Positions 48,015 to 57,087 of a DNA stretch of 64,000 bases are shown here, one piece after another. Both the position numbers and the translations under genes were made by a program. Source of the stretch: Winogradskyella forsetii. Its GTDB lineage: Bacteria; Bacteroidota; Bacteroidia; Flavobacteriales; Flavobacteriaceae. Under the pieces are notes generated by a model. That model was not told where the DNA came from. It ran no database searches and saw nothing but the letters and a program-made list of their open reading frames with translations. The stretch covers positions 3,444,501 through 3,508,500 of the forward strand of contig NZ_CP053348.1 in the NCBI RefSeq assembly GCF_013394595.1. Direction: 5' to 3'. Within the stretch, counting starts at the first letter, position 1. Every line of letters begins with the position of its first letter.

Positions 48015-50105
48015 ATGAGCAAAGGAATTTATGTAGCTACTATGGAACCTAACAGTGGTAAATCAGTTGTGGTTTTAGGACTGATGCGCATGCTTTTAGG
48101 AAAAACAGCAAAAGTGGGATACTTTAGACCCATTATAGAGGACACCAAAGAAGGAGAACCGGATAATCATATCAATACGGTATTATCGTATTTTGAGCTC
48201 GATATAAATTACAAAAAAACATATGCTTTTACCCGAACCGAAACGCTCGATTTATACAACAAGGGCAAAGCGGGAAAAGTCATTGATGAAATCATAAAAA
48301 AGTATAAGTATCTGGAAGAACGTTTTGATTTCATTCTGGTTGAAGGCACCGATTTTTCCAATGAGAATACCAATTTAGAATTAGATATCAATATTTTAAT
48401 CTCTAAAAATCTGGGACTTCCCGTGATCATAGTCGCCAATGGCCACAAGAAAACACAGGATACTATTGTGGAGAATATTCAATTTGCCTATAACACATTT
48501 AAAGAAGAAGTTGAAGTCCTTTCTATTATTACCAATAAAGTTGATCCTGACGAACTTGAGACTTTAAAACCACGTTTAACAGAACGCATTAAAACAGACG
48601 CCAATATTTCTGTTATCCCAACAGTCAAGAGTTTATCATCGCCAACGATTAAGGAAATTACAAAAGCCCTAAATGGAACTATTCTTTTTGGGGAAGATAT
48701 GATTAATAATCAATCTGAAAACTTTGGGGTTGGTGCCATGCAATTACGAAATTATTTGACCCATTTAAAGGAAAACACCCTAGTCATTACCCCTGGCGAT
48801 AGAGCCGATATTATCTTGGGTGCACTACAAGCCAATATTTCGAAAAATTATCCAAAAATATCAGGAATAGTGCTCACTGGCGGATTGATTCCGGAAGAAC
48901 CAATCCTAAAACTCATTGAAGGTCTATCTAGTATTTCACCAATAATCAGTGTGAATGACGGTACTTTTAGTGTTACAAATTCCATAGGTAAAATTAAATC
49001 TAAAATTTATGCCGAAAACATTGAAAAAATAGAAACTTCCATCGCTACGTTTGAAAAGCATGTCGATACCGATAAACTTTCAGACGATCTAATAACCTTT
49101 GAATCTGAAGGTTTTACACCAAGAATGTTTCAATATAATTTATTGCAACAAGCCTTAAAAGACAAGAAACATATTGTGCTTCCTGAAGGTTATGACGAAC
49201 GTGTTCTCAGGGCTTCGGCACGATTAATTGATGCCCAGGTGGTGGATTTAACCTTAATTGGAGATAAAGACAAAATTCTAGAACGCATAAAAAAATTAGA
49301 TATTCCTCTAGATACCGAAAAAATCAATATTGTATCGCCTCAAAAATCGGAACATTTTGATGACTATGTGAATACCTTTTATGAATTGCGTAAACATAAA
49401 AATGTCAACTTGGATATGGCAAAAGATGCGATGTCTGATGTCTCTTACTTTGCCACAATGATGATTTATAAAGGTCATGCTGATGGTATGGTTTCTGGAG
49501 CTGTTCATACCACAGCGCACACATTGAGGCCTGCGTTGCAATTCATAAAAACAAAACCAGGTGTCAAAATTGTATCCTCTGTATTCTTTATGTGTTTGGA
49601 AGATCGTATTTCCATATTTGGAGATTGTGCTATAAACCCGAATCCGAATGCCGAAGAATTAGCGGAAATAGCCATATCCTCTGCCAAGACAGCTGAAGAT
49701 TTTGGGATCATTCCTAAAGTAGCGATGTTAAGCTATTCCTCTGGTGCATCTGGAAAAGGTGAAGAAGTGGATAAAGTTAGAAAAGCTACAGAAATTGCAA
49801 AAGCACAAGCACCTCATCTAAAAATTGAAGGCCCAATACAATACGATGCTGCTGTAGATATGCGCATTGGAAAAAGTAAATTACCGGATTCTGAAGTGGC
49901 AGGACAAGCAAGTGTCCTCATCTTTCCAGACCTAAATACTGGAAACAACACGTATAAGGCTGTTCAAAGAGAAACGGGTGCGTTAGCCATTGGACCAATG
50001 TTACAAGGCCTAAATAAACCCGTCAATGATTTAAGTAGAGGTTGTACCACCGACGATATTTACAGTACCGTAATTATAACGGCCATACAAGCCCAACAAT
50101 TTTAA
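48015..50105 (+). CDS. pta: Phosphate acetyltransferase
   Basis: 696 residues from ATG 48015 (MSKGIYVATMEPNSGKS); the frame extends 13 codons upstream without homology. Interconverts acetyl-CoA and acetyl phosphate. Long form: an N-terminal P-loop-like domain with EPNSGKSVVVLGLM (1-220), a DRTGG domain (about 225-340), and the C-terminal catalytic domain (about 375-696) with VLPEGYDERVLRA, DGMVSGAVHTTA and LMLSYSSGASGKGEEV-like residues. The stop is 3 bases before ackA, so the two form an operon. Confidence 0.95.
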   Translation: MSKGIYVATMEPNSGKSVVVLGLMRMLLGKTAKVGYFRPIIEDTKEGEPDNHINTVLSYFELDINYKKTYAFTRTETLDLYNKGKAGKVIDEIIKKYKYLEERFDFILVEGTDFSNENTNLELDINILISKNLGLPVIIVANGHKKTQDTIVENIQFAYNTFKEEVEVLSIITNKVDPDELETLKPRLTERIKTDANISVIPTVKSLSSPTIKEITKALNGTILFGEDMINNQSENFGVGAMQLRNYLTHLKENTLVITPGDRADIILGALQANISKNYPKISGIVLTGGLIPEEPILKLIEGLSSISPIISVNDGTFSVTNSIGKIKSKIYAENIEKIETSIATFEKHVDTDKLSDDLITFESEGFTPRMFQYNLLQQALKDKKHIVLPEGYDERVLRASARLIDAQVVDLTLIGDKDKILERIKKLDIPLDTEKINIVSPQKSEHFDDYVNTFYELRKHKNVNLDMAKDAMSDVSYFATMMIYKGHADGMVSGAVHTTAHTLRPALQFIKTKPGVKIVSSVFFMCLEDRISIFGDCAINPNPNAEELAEIAISSAKTAEDFGIIPKVAMLSYSSGASGKGEEVDKVRKATEIAKAQAPHLKIEGPIQYDAAVDMRIGKSKLPDSEVAGQASVLIFPDLNTGNNTYKAVQRETGALAIGPMLQGLNKPVNDLSRGCTTDDIYSTVIITAIQAQQF

Positions 50106-50108
50106 ACC

Positions 50109-51293
50109 ATGCCACAAATATTAGTATTAAACTCTGGAAGTTCTTCGTTAAAATTTCAACTCTTCTCAATGCCTGATGAAACCGTTTTGTGTTCAGGATT
50201 AATTGAGCGCATAGGATTAGATGATGCAAAATTTATTTACAAAACAAAGGAACATACCATTGAAGTGGGCACACAAATAGCCAATCATAACGCAGGACTT
50301 CAATTATTAGCAAAGCAACTATTGGACGAAAAAACAGGGATTATAAAATCTGCGGATGAGATCGATATTGTGTCGCATCGTGTGGTACATGGTGGAAAGG
50401 ACTTTACTAAAACGGTAGAAATCACTACAGAGGTTAAAGAAAAAATAAAAGCTTTATCTGGTTTGGCGCCATTACATAATCCTGCAAATTTGGAAGGGAT
50501 TATAGTGGCAGAAGCCATTTTCAAAAAAGCCAAACAAGTCGCTATTTTTGATACCGCTTTTCATCAAACCATACCAGAACATGCTTATAAATATGCCTTG
50601 CCTATTGCGTACTCAGACCAAATAAGACTCTATGGATTTCATGGCACCAGCCATAAATATGTGAGCGAAAAGGCTATTGAGTTCTTGGATAAAAAAGAAA
50701 CGAATATTATCACTATCCATTTAGGGAACGGTTGCAGTATGTCTGCCGTAAAAAACGGAATAAGCATCGATCATTCGATGGGATTTTCGCCAACAACGGG
50801 TTTAATAATGGGTACACGATCTGGTGATATTGATTCGAGTATCATTTTTTATTTAGCCGAGAAATTTGATTTGAACTTTAAAGAGGTCAACAACTTGCTT
50901 CAGAAGAAAAGTGGCATGTTAGGTTTAACTGGTCATAGCGATTTGAGGGATATACAAGAAAAGGCTAAAAAGGGAGATAAGGCTTGTTTATTGGCCCTTA
51001 AAATGAATGCTTACCGAATTAAAAAATATATTGGAAGCTATGCCGCCATTCTCAATGGTCTCGATGCTATTGTATTTACTGCTGGTATTGGAGAAAACTC
51101 AAGCTTTTTAAGAGCTTCTATATGCGAAGATCTAGACTTTTTAGGGATAAATTTAGATACTGAAAAAAATAACGCGAGACTTAACACCATTAGAGCCATT
51201 AATACTAAAGATTCTAAAGTGGAAATTTTAGTGATACCAACGAATGAAGAGTTGGAAATCGCAAAACAATCGTTTCATTTATTGAAAGAATAA
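50109..51293 (+). CDS. ackA: Acetate kinase
   Basis: 394 residues. Makes acetate and ATP from acetyl phosphate. Signatures: ILVLNSGSSSLKFQLF at the start, SHRVVHGGKDF, FDTAFHQTIPEHAYKYALP with the active-site residues, GFHGTSHKYVSEKA, ITIHLGNGCSMSAVKNGISIDHSMGFSPTTGLIMGTRSGDID, and FTAGIGENS. It follows pta by 3 bases and its end overlaps the convergent lipoprotein gene by 15 bases. Confidence 0.96.
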   Translation: MPQILVLNSGSSSLKFQLFSMPDETVLCSGLIERIGLDDAKFIYKTKEHTIEVGTQIANHNAGLQLLAKQLLDEKTGIIKSADEIDIVSHRVVHGGKDFTKTVEITTEVKEKIKALSGLAPLHNPANLEGIIVAEAIFKKAKQVAIFDTAFHQTIPEHAYKYALPIAYSDQIRLYGFHGTSHKYVSEKAIEFLDKKETNIITIHLGNGCSMSAVKNGISIDHSMGFSPTTGLIMGTRSGDIDSSIIFYLAEKFDLNFKEVNNLLQKKSGMLGLTGHSDLRDIQEKAKKGDKACLLALKMNAYRIKKYIGSYAAILNGLDAIVFTAGIGENSSFLRASICEDLDFLGINLDTEKNNARLNTIRAINTKDSKVEILVIPTNEELEIAKQSFHLLKE

Positions 51294-52022
51294 TTGACCA
51301 GTATAGAACCGCTCTACATCTACAATTGGAGGTTCATTAACCGATATTAAATTACCCGTTCCTCTCAGTTCGCCAGATAAGGATTGTTGCGGATTAACAA
51401 GCATATCGTTACTAGAGCGATGATAAGCAGTGACGTTCTGAGCAATTAAGTTTTCGCCCTCAAAGCGTCCTGCTCCAGCATAAAACCCAACAACCAAGCT
51501 TTCGACTTGACCTTCAATATAAAAGAATGACAGATTGTTAGACACAATTCTTAGGTTATCGGAGTTAATAGTTAATCTAAAATCACCAACTGTAAATTCG
51601 TTTTCAACATTAAAATCTTCAGAATACAGGTTTAAAGTGTCATAATTCAAAATACCATCTGAAGTTACATCGTATTGAGAAGAGGTTCTTATTTCCGTAA
51701 GATTTGGTGCTTCTATATAAATTTTTGTAATGCCATAATCTCTCACGTAATTACAGGAATTATTATCAATTAATACCAATTGAGTTCCTATAACTTCAAC
51801 CTCAACATCATTGAGCAAGTTCTCACCGGTTTCAATAGTTACTTTGTATTCTGGTGCATCCTTGATAATTAATTCAATATCCCTGTTGACCAAAATACTT
51901 TCAAAACTTGAAACTGGAATCTCCTGTTGAATAATAGCTCCTGAAGTTTGAAAACAATCATTGGCATCTTCACTGTTGCAGGAGACAATTAAAAAACACA
52001 ATAAGTACACTAATTTTTTCAT
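51279..52022 (-). CDS. GIN-domain (DUF2807) lipoprotein
   Basis: 247 residues. A lipoprotein signal peptide with lipobox LIVSC (Cys at about residue 15) is followed by a repetitive beta-helix-like domain, typical of head GIN proteins: VSSFESILVNRDIELIIKDAPEYKVTIETGENLL, then LVLIDNNSC and successive short strands. The protein should sit in the outer membrane or periplasm. Its function is unknown. Its start overlaps the preceding PagL-like gene by 4 bases, so the two are coupled. Confidence 0.85.
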   Translation of the reverse strand: MKKLVYLLCFLIVSCNSEDANDCFQTSGAIIQQEIPVSSFESILVNRDIELIIKDAPEYKVTIETGENLLNDVEVEVIGTQLVLIDNNSCNYVRDYGITKIYIEAPNLTEIRTSSQYDVTSDGILNYDTLNLYSEDFNVENEFTVGDFRLTINSDNLRIVSNNLSFFYIEGQVESLVVGFYAGAGRFEGENLIAQNVTAYHRSSNDMLVNPQQSLSGELRGTGNLISVNEPPIVDVERFYTGQLFFQ

Positions 52023-53113
52023 AATCTAACACCCATTCCAAATTCAACAGCTTCTGCTTTTGCGCCATGTGACTTTAAGGTTAACGCTCCAAACATCTTT
52101 TTTCCGAAATACCTCTTCAACCCAACTCTTATATACGTTCGTCCTTCAAAATCATAAGGATAATAAACGTAATAGCCCAATTGCGATACAACGGACAATT
52201 TATTGATGAACAATTCATGTCCAACAAATATCCCGACGCGTTTGTAATCCTCATCTCCAGTAACATCCAATTCAGGATATGCAACGGATTGATAGTAAAT
52301 TAGTTCTTTTAAAAAATTAGAAAAAAACACTTCAGCACCTAACTGAAGCGCACTAACATGACTTAAGCGTTTATCCGCATAAGCCGAAAAAATATAAAAC
52401 GGAAATTGTTGACTTCCTATAACGTCGCTTTGGTTAATTCCAGATCTAAGGACTAAATTGTATTTGATTGTTTCGGTAAACATTTCATTATCTAAATCGC
52501 TAATGAATTCTGAATCTTCAGTATCAAGATTATACGTTAAACCTAAATTTAAAGCCAAAGTATTGATACTTGTGTTTGGTGCCTTTACATTGGCATTGGA
52601 ATAATGCGTGAAGGACAAACCTGTTTGTAAACCAAAACGACTAAAGAGCCTTTCTTTTTTGTAATTCAACATTACATAAGTCGCACTTAAAATATCCGAC
52701 CCAAAAGCAATATTTTTCGGATTGTTAATCTTATGGTAAGGATTGGTGTTATATGCAAGACCTTGCCCAATTCGCAACATAACATTACGATTTAAAAAGT
52801 AAAAATTATAATGTGCATATAGCGCATAATTGACGCCTAATTTTTCATTCTTAAAATCTTGATATGAAAAAGATACGCCAAAATCAGGATAATTATAGCG
52901 TTGTTCCCAAGTTTCGTTTCCATAGGTTTTTTTATTCCAACTGAAAATAAAACCTTCGGGATGACCTGTGATTAAATGTAGAATATCATTATTGTGAAGT
53001 GCGATATTGCCGCCGAAATAATTGAGGTCAAAATAAGTATGGGATGGTTTTCCTTCTTGTGCAAAAGACAACAATCCAATTAAGATAATTAAACGCGTAA
53101 GCCAGTACTTCAT
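52019..53113 (-). CDS. Acyloxyacyl hydrolase / PagL-like lipid A deacylase
   Basis: 364 residues with a signal peptide (to about 19, ..LSFAQ). Predicted outer-membrane barrel of many aromatic-flanked strands. The motif SFTHYSNANVKAPNTSINTLALNLG holds the His-x-Ser pair used by PagL-type lipid A 3-O-deacylases, including the family's N-x-G-x-N-like Asn/Asn spacing. It would trim lipid A acyl chains in the outer membrane. It is twice the length of Pseudomonas PagL, as usual for the Bacteroidetes members. It lies between cysM and the GIN lipoprotein on the same strand. Confidence 0.8.
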   Translation of the reverse strand: MKYWLTRLIILIGLLSFAQEGKPSHTYFDLNYFGGNIALHNNDILHLITGHPEGFIFSWNKKTYGNETWEQRYNYPDFGVSFSYQDFKNEKLGVNYALYAHYNFYFLNRNVMLRIGQGLAYNTNPYHKINNPKNIAFGSDILSATYVMLNYKKERLFSRFGLQTGLSFTHYSNANVKAPNTSINTLALNLGLTYNLDTEDSEFISDLDNEMFTETIKYNLVLRSGINQSDVIGSQQFPFYIFSAYADKRLSHVSALQLGAEVFFSNFLKELIYYQSVAYPELDVTGDEDYKRVGIFVGHELFINKLSVVSQLGYYVYYPYDFEGRTYIRVGLKRYFGKKMFGALTLKSHGAKAEAVEFGMGVRL

Positions 53114-53170
53114 TTATAAATGATTGCTCGCAAAAATAGAATAATAAGTTTAGTTTTTATGGATTAAACA

Positions 53171-54055
53171 TTAAGAAGCATCAAATAAATTAGATGACAA
53201 ATAGCGATCACCTCTATCACATATAATGGCAACCACCACACCTTGATCTATAGTTTCAATAAGTTTTAATGCTGTAGCAACAGAACCACCACTACTCATC
53301 CCAGCAAGTATACCTTCTTCTTTTGCTAAGCGCTGCGTCATAAGCTTTGCTTCCATTTCGTTGATTTCTATAATCTGATCCACTTTTGACCTATCGAAAA
53401 TGCTTGGTATGTATTCTGGCGACCATTTTCTGATGCCAGGAATTTTAGAACCGTCTTCGGGTTGCGCTCCAATAATTTGAATCTCTTTATTTTTTTCTTT
53501 TAGAAATGTGGACGTTCCCATAATGGTTCCAGTAGTTCCCATAGCCGAGACAAAATGAGTCACTTTTCCATCAGTGTCTCTCCAAATTTCTGGACCAGTA
53601 GTTTTATAATGGGCGCGCCAATTATCATTGTTTTCAAACTGGTTCAATAACGTATAACCTTCTTCATCGCGCATTTTAAAAGCTAAATCCCTAGAGCCTT
53701 CAATTCCAGAATCAGCCGATGTTAAGATGACTTCAGCACCATATGCGCGCATGGTTTTTACACGTTCTTCTGTAGAATTCTCAGGCATCACTAAAGCCAT
53801 TTTTAAACCAAACAACTGAGCGACATAAGCCAAAGCAATACCTGTATTTCCACTTGTGGCTTCTACTAAACGGTCGCCTTTCTTTAGGTCGCCTCGTTTT
53901 AAGGCTTCAGAAATCATGTTGTAGGCAGGTCTATCTTTAACGCTTCCGCCCGGATTGTTGCCTTCAAGCTTAAAAAACAGTTTAACGTTTGGTTTAGAAA
54001 CGAGATTTGTGCTTTCTACAAGTGGTGTATTTCCAATTTGGCTTAAAATGCTCAT
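53171..54055 (-). CDS. cysM: Cysteine synthase CysM/CysK type
   Basis: 294 residues. Makes cysteine from O-acetylserine and sulfide. The PLP lysine lies in NNPGGSVKDRPAYNMI (about residue 42); the substrate loop is EATSGNTGIALA, and the phosphate-binding loop is SAMGTTGTIMG. The length and the GSVKDRPA sequence favour CysM over CysK, though both activities are close. It starts 4 bases after cysE ends, the usual pairing for cysteine biosynthesis. Confidence 0.92.
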   Translation of the reverse strand: MSILSQIGNTPLVESTNLVSKPNVKLFFKLEGNNPGGSVKDRPAYNMISEALKRGDLKKGDRLVEATSGNTGIALAYVAQLFGLKMALVMPENSTEERVKTMRAYGAEVILTSADSGIEGSRDLAFKMRDEEGYTLLNQFENNDNWRAHYKTTGPEIWRDTDGKVTHFVSAMGTTGTIMGTSTFLKEKNKEIQIIGAQPEDGSKIPGIRKWSPEYIPSIFDRSKVDQIIEINEMEAKLMTQRLAKEEGILAGMSSGGSVATALKLIETIDQGVVVAIICDRGDRYLSSNLFDAS

Positions 54056-54059
54056 TTTT

Positions 54060-54797
54060 TTATTTATTTGAGATTTTTATATCGGACTTATAAGTGACAA
54101 TAGAATTTTTAGGAATGGACTTGGTGATCCAAACATTAGCGCCAATTGTACTATGTTCTCCAATAATTACATCACCACCAAGAATGGTTGCATTGGCATA
54201 GATGGTTACATGGTCTAAAATTGTTGGATGCCGCTTGATGCCTTTTAGAGCTTTCTCTACTGTTATACCGCCTAAGGTCACCCCTTGATAGAGGATAACA
54301 TTATCGTGAATAATTGAAGTCTCACCGATCACAACACCTGTAGCATGATCTATAAAAAACGAATTGCCTATTTCTGCGCCTGGATGAATATCGGCTCCCG
54401 TAACACCATGTGCATATTCACTTATCATTCTTGGTAAAACAGGAATATCCAATTGCCATAAAATATGACTGATTCGATACATGGTTATGGCATAAAACCC
54501 TGGATATGCCAAATACACCTCTTTTAAGCTTTTAGCTGCTGGATCATTATCGTAAGCTGCTTTGGCATCGAGGTGAAGTATGGGTTGTAATGTTTTGAGT
54601 TGAATTTTAAACTGGTTCCATTTGCTTTCACAAAGTCCGCATTCCAAAGCCTCGGAAATTTTGAAAAAAGACACTTCTATAGCATCCAACAGTAATTCTT
54701 GGCGTTCCGGAGATTCTAATACACAGTAAAACAATTCTCTCGCCAAATCTTCTACTTGCTCTTTAAATCTTAAAGGAATTTGCAATACCATATCCAT
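54060..54797 (-). CDS. cysE: Serine O-acetyltransferase
   Basis: 245 residues. Acetylates serine, the first step to cysteine. An N-terminal helical part (1-130) is followed by a left-handed beta-helix with the catalytic His region: HGVTGADIHPGAEIGNSFFIDHATGVVIGET, then VILYQGVTLGG and RHPTILDHVTIYANATILGG. It ends in SIVTYKSDIKISNK without the usual GxxGxxxE tail; the closely coupled CysM would normally bind a C-terminal Ile, and the penultimate residues here do not end in Ile. Operon with cysM. Confidence 0.92.
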   Translation of the reverse strand: MDMVLQIPLRFKEQVEDLARELFYCVLESPERQELLLDAIEVSFFKISEALECGLCESKWNQFKIQLKTLQPILHLDAKAAYDNDPAAKSLKEVYLAYPGFYAITMYRISHILWQLDIPVLPRMISEYAHGVTGADIHPGAEIGNSFFIDHATGVVIGETSIIHDNVILYQGVTLGGITVEKALKGIKRHPTILDHVTIYANATILGGDVIIGEHSTIGANVWITKSIPKNSIVTYKSDIKISNK

Positions 54798-55235
54798 AAA
54801 TCTCTTTTAGGCTATTACTATTTTGAAACAGACCTATTCTTAAGATCAAATTGCAACTTATTTCAAAATAATTATCATTATTCAAAAATAAGGATTGCTT
54901 AGTTATAAAAAAAGAGATGCAATTAAGGAAACAACTGTTAATACAATTATTTGTACTAAAAATCTAAAATCGGTCTTGTACTTCTTTATTAATTTCATGT
55001 CTAAGGGGCTTTTACCAAATTGAACTGCCCATTCAAGTTGGTATTATTCAAGTGCAAATATCCAACTAAAAGCATACTCTTTTGTTAATTAAACCCTAAG
55101 AAACGGTTACCGCTATGTATAACTTTTAAGGACTAAGAACGTACTTAAGTTGGGCAAGAGATTTATACCACTTTTTTATATGATAAACCCGTTTAAAATG
55201 AGAAAACTAAGTTTTCAGACTATAATATGTTTTTA
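54798..55235. other. Gap between cysE and the reductase gene
   Basis: A 438-base stretch with one possible small gene (54903-54998) and a perfect minus-strand TATTTTTG box (54883-54890) that may serve cysE. Nothing else was recognised. Confidence 0.35.
54903..54998 (-). CDS. Possible 31-residue single-pass membrane peptide
   Basis: ATG 54998 to TAA 54903. The N terminus is basic (MKLIKKYKTDFR) and the rest is one hydrophobic helix (FLVQIIVLTVVSLIASLFL). A basic start followed by a single membrane span is typical of real small membrane proteins, and it lies on the same strand as the cysteine genes. No homologue is recalled and no clear ribosome site is seen, so it may be chance. Confidence 0.35.
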   Translation of the reverse strand: MKLIKKYKTDFRFLVQIIVLTVVSLIASLFL

Positions 55236-56285
55236 TTACATTATAGCTTTAACCACGGCTTTTGGCGATTCTTTTCGAGTGCCATCAAATCCATTGATAC
55301 CACTAACAGTCGTATATTTTAGAACAAATTTCTTACCTGGATTCAATCTTTTATAGGCCGATTGACACATTAAAGTCGCTTCATGAAAACCACATAGAAT
55401 CAACTTCAGTTTACCTTCATAAGTATTCACATCTCCAATAGCATAAATACCAGGAATGTTAGTTTGATAATCTACCGTATCTACTTTGATCGCATTTTTT
55501 TCAATCTCAAGTCCCCAGTTTCCAATTGGACCCAACTTTGGCGATAAACCAAAAAGTGGGATAAACTCATCGGCTTCTATCAGTTCTGTTTCGCCGTCTT
55601 TAGTCACTGAAACACCTTCAATATGATTATCGCCGTGCAAGGCTGTAATTTCTGCTGGTGTAATGATGTTTATTTTGTTAATCAACTTTAATTCTTGCAC
55701 ACGCTCTACAGAATCCAAAGCGCCTCTAAATTCATTTCGTCTGTGTACCAAAGTCACTTCAGAAGCCACATCTGCCAAGTAAATACTCCAATCTAAAGCA
55801 GAATCTCCACCACCTGCAATCACTACTTTTTTGTTGCGATACACTTCTGGATCCTTAATAAAGTAAGCTACACCTTTATCTTCATAGTTTTCGATGTTGT
55901 CCAACTTGGGTTTTCTTGGCTCAAAACTCCCCAAACCTCCAGCAATAGCAATTATTGGTGCATGATGTTGCGTGCCTTTATTTGTAGTAACAATAAAACT
56001 GCCATCGTCTAATTTTTCGATGGTTTCGGCACGTTCGCCAAGCGTAAAACCTGGCTGGAATTGCTTGCCTTGCTCCAACAAATTTGAGGTTAAATCGCCC
56101 GCCAATATTTCAGGAAAACCAGGAATATCGTAAATTGGTTTTTTAGGATACAATTCGGAACATTGACCACCAGGTTGTGGCAAGGCATCAATTAAATGGC
56201 ACTTTAATTTTAACAAGCCAGCCTCAAATACTGTAAATAGCCCTGTTGGCCCTGCTCCTATGATAAGTATATCTGTTTTGATCAT
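55236..56285 (-). CDS. FAD/NAD(P)-dependent reductase, ferredoxin-NADP reductase type 2
   Basis: 349 residues, thioredoxin-reductase fold without the redox CxxC. FAD motif DILIIGAGPTGLFTVFEAG at the N terminus, PQPGGQCSELYPKKPIYDIPG, the NADPH motif VVIAGGGDSALDWSIYLA, and the second FAD site GIYAIGDVNTYEGKLKLILCGFHEA. In this context it probably gives electrons from NADPH, through ferredoxin, to the sulfite reductase two genes upstream. It starts 3 bases after cobA. Confidence 0.88.
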   Translation of the reverse strand: MIKTDILIIGAGPTGLFTVFEAGLLKLKCHLIDALPQPGGQCSELYPKKPIYDIPGFPEILAGDLTSNLLEQGKQFQPGFTLGERAETIEKLDDGSFIVTTNKGTQHHAPIIAIAGGLGSFEPRKPKLDNIENYEDKGVAYFIKDPEVYRNKKVVIAGGGDSALDWSIYLADVASEVTLVHRRNEFRGALDSVERVQELKLINKINIITPAEITALHGDNHIEGVSVTKDGETELIEADEFIPLFGLSPKLGPIGNWGLEIEKNAIKVDTVDYQTNIPGIYAIGDVNTYEGKLKLILCGFHEATLMCQSAYKRLNPGKKFVLKYTTVSGINGFDGTRKESPKAVVKAIM

Positions 56286-56288
56286 GAT

Positions 56289-57077
56289 CTATAATTTTTG
56301 TACTAATTTTTTTTGTGCAGTGTGCTTTGCTAAATCGGCTTTTTGATAAATATCTGTAAAATCAACACGTTGATTAACCACTTCCCCTATAATGATTATG
56401 GCTGGATTTGAAAGTTGTTTTTCTTCCACTATAGATTCAATAGTGGAAATTTTGCCAATACCAAACTTTTCATCTGGTCTTGTTCCATTTTGGATGATAG
56501 CGACAGCTGTTTCCGATTTCCCTTCATTAGAAAATATTTGTACAATTTCTGAAAGCTTACTCATTCCCATTAAAATCACAACCGTTGCCGTTGACTTTGC
56601 CGCTAATGCAATATCACCAGAAATTTTATGTGATTTTGTGGTTCCAGTAATGACCCAAAAACTTTCTGAAGCATTGCGTTTTGTCAATGGAATTCCTTGA
56701 TAAGCTGGCACAGCAGATGATGAAGAAATACCGGGAACAACTCCTACTTCAATGGCGTATTCCCTTGCATAGTCTAACTCTTCTGCGCCACGACCAAAGA
56801 TAAATGGATCGCCACCTTTTAAGCGAACCACATGTCCATATCTTAAGGCTCGTTGTACAATTAATTCATTGATTTGGTTTTGTTGATAAGCATAACATCC
56901 TTTTCGTTTTCCGACGAAAATCAATTCAGTCTTTGGCGAGGCATAATCTAGCAATTCTATATTCACAAGAGCGTCATATAAAATGACATTTGCTGATTTT
57001 ATAGCTTTAATCGCCTTTACGGTAACTAGATCTACATCTCCTGGACCTGCGCCCACTATGGTTAATCTTGGTGTCAT
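56289..57077 (-). CDS. cobA: Uroporphyrinogen-III C-methyltransferase
   Basis: 262 residues, a stand-alone SUMT. Methylates uroporphyrinogen III at C2 and C7 to precorrin-2 for siroheme. Signatures: LTIVGAGPGDVDLVTVKAIKAI, VGKRKGCYAYQQ (the conserved VGKR), VVRLKGGDPFIFGRGAEE, GVVPGISSSSAVPAYQGIPLT and MGMSKL. The siroheme would serve the sulfite reductase encoded 10 bases upstream. The next enzymes (precorrin-2 dehydrogenase and ferrochelatase) are not in this window. Confidence 0.95.
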   Translation of the reverse strand: MTPRLTIVGAGPGDVDLVTVKAIKAIKSANVILYDALVNIELLDYASPKTELIFVGKRKGCYAYQQNQINELIVQRALRYGHVVRLKGGDPFIFGRGAEELDYAREYAIEVGVVPGISSSSAVPAYQGIPLTKRNASESFWVITGTTKSHKISGDIALAAKSTATVVILMGMSKLSEIVQIFSNEGKSETAVAIIQNGTRPDEKFGIGKISTIESIVEEKQLSNPAIIIIGEVVNQRVDFTDIYQKADLAKHTAQKKLVQKL

Positions 57078-57087
57078 AATCTTAGTT

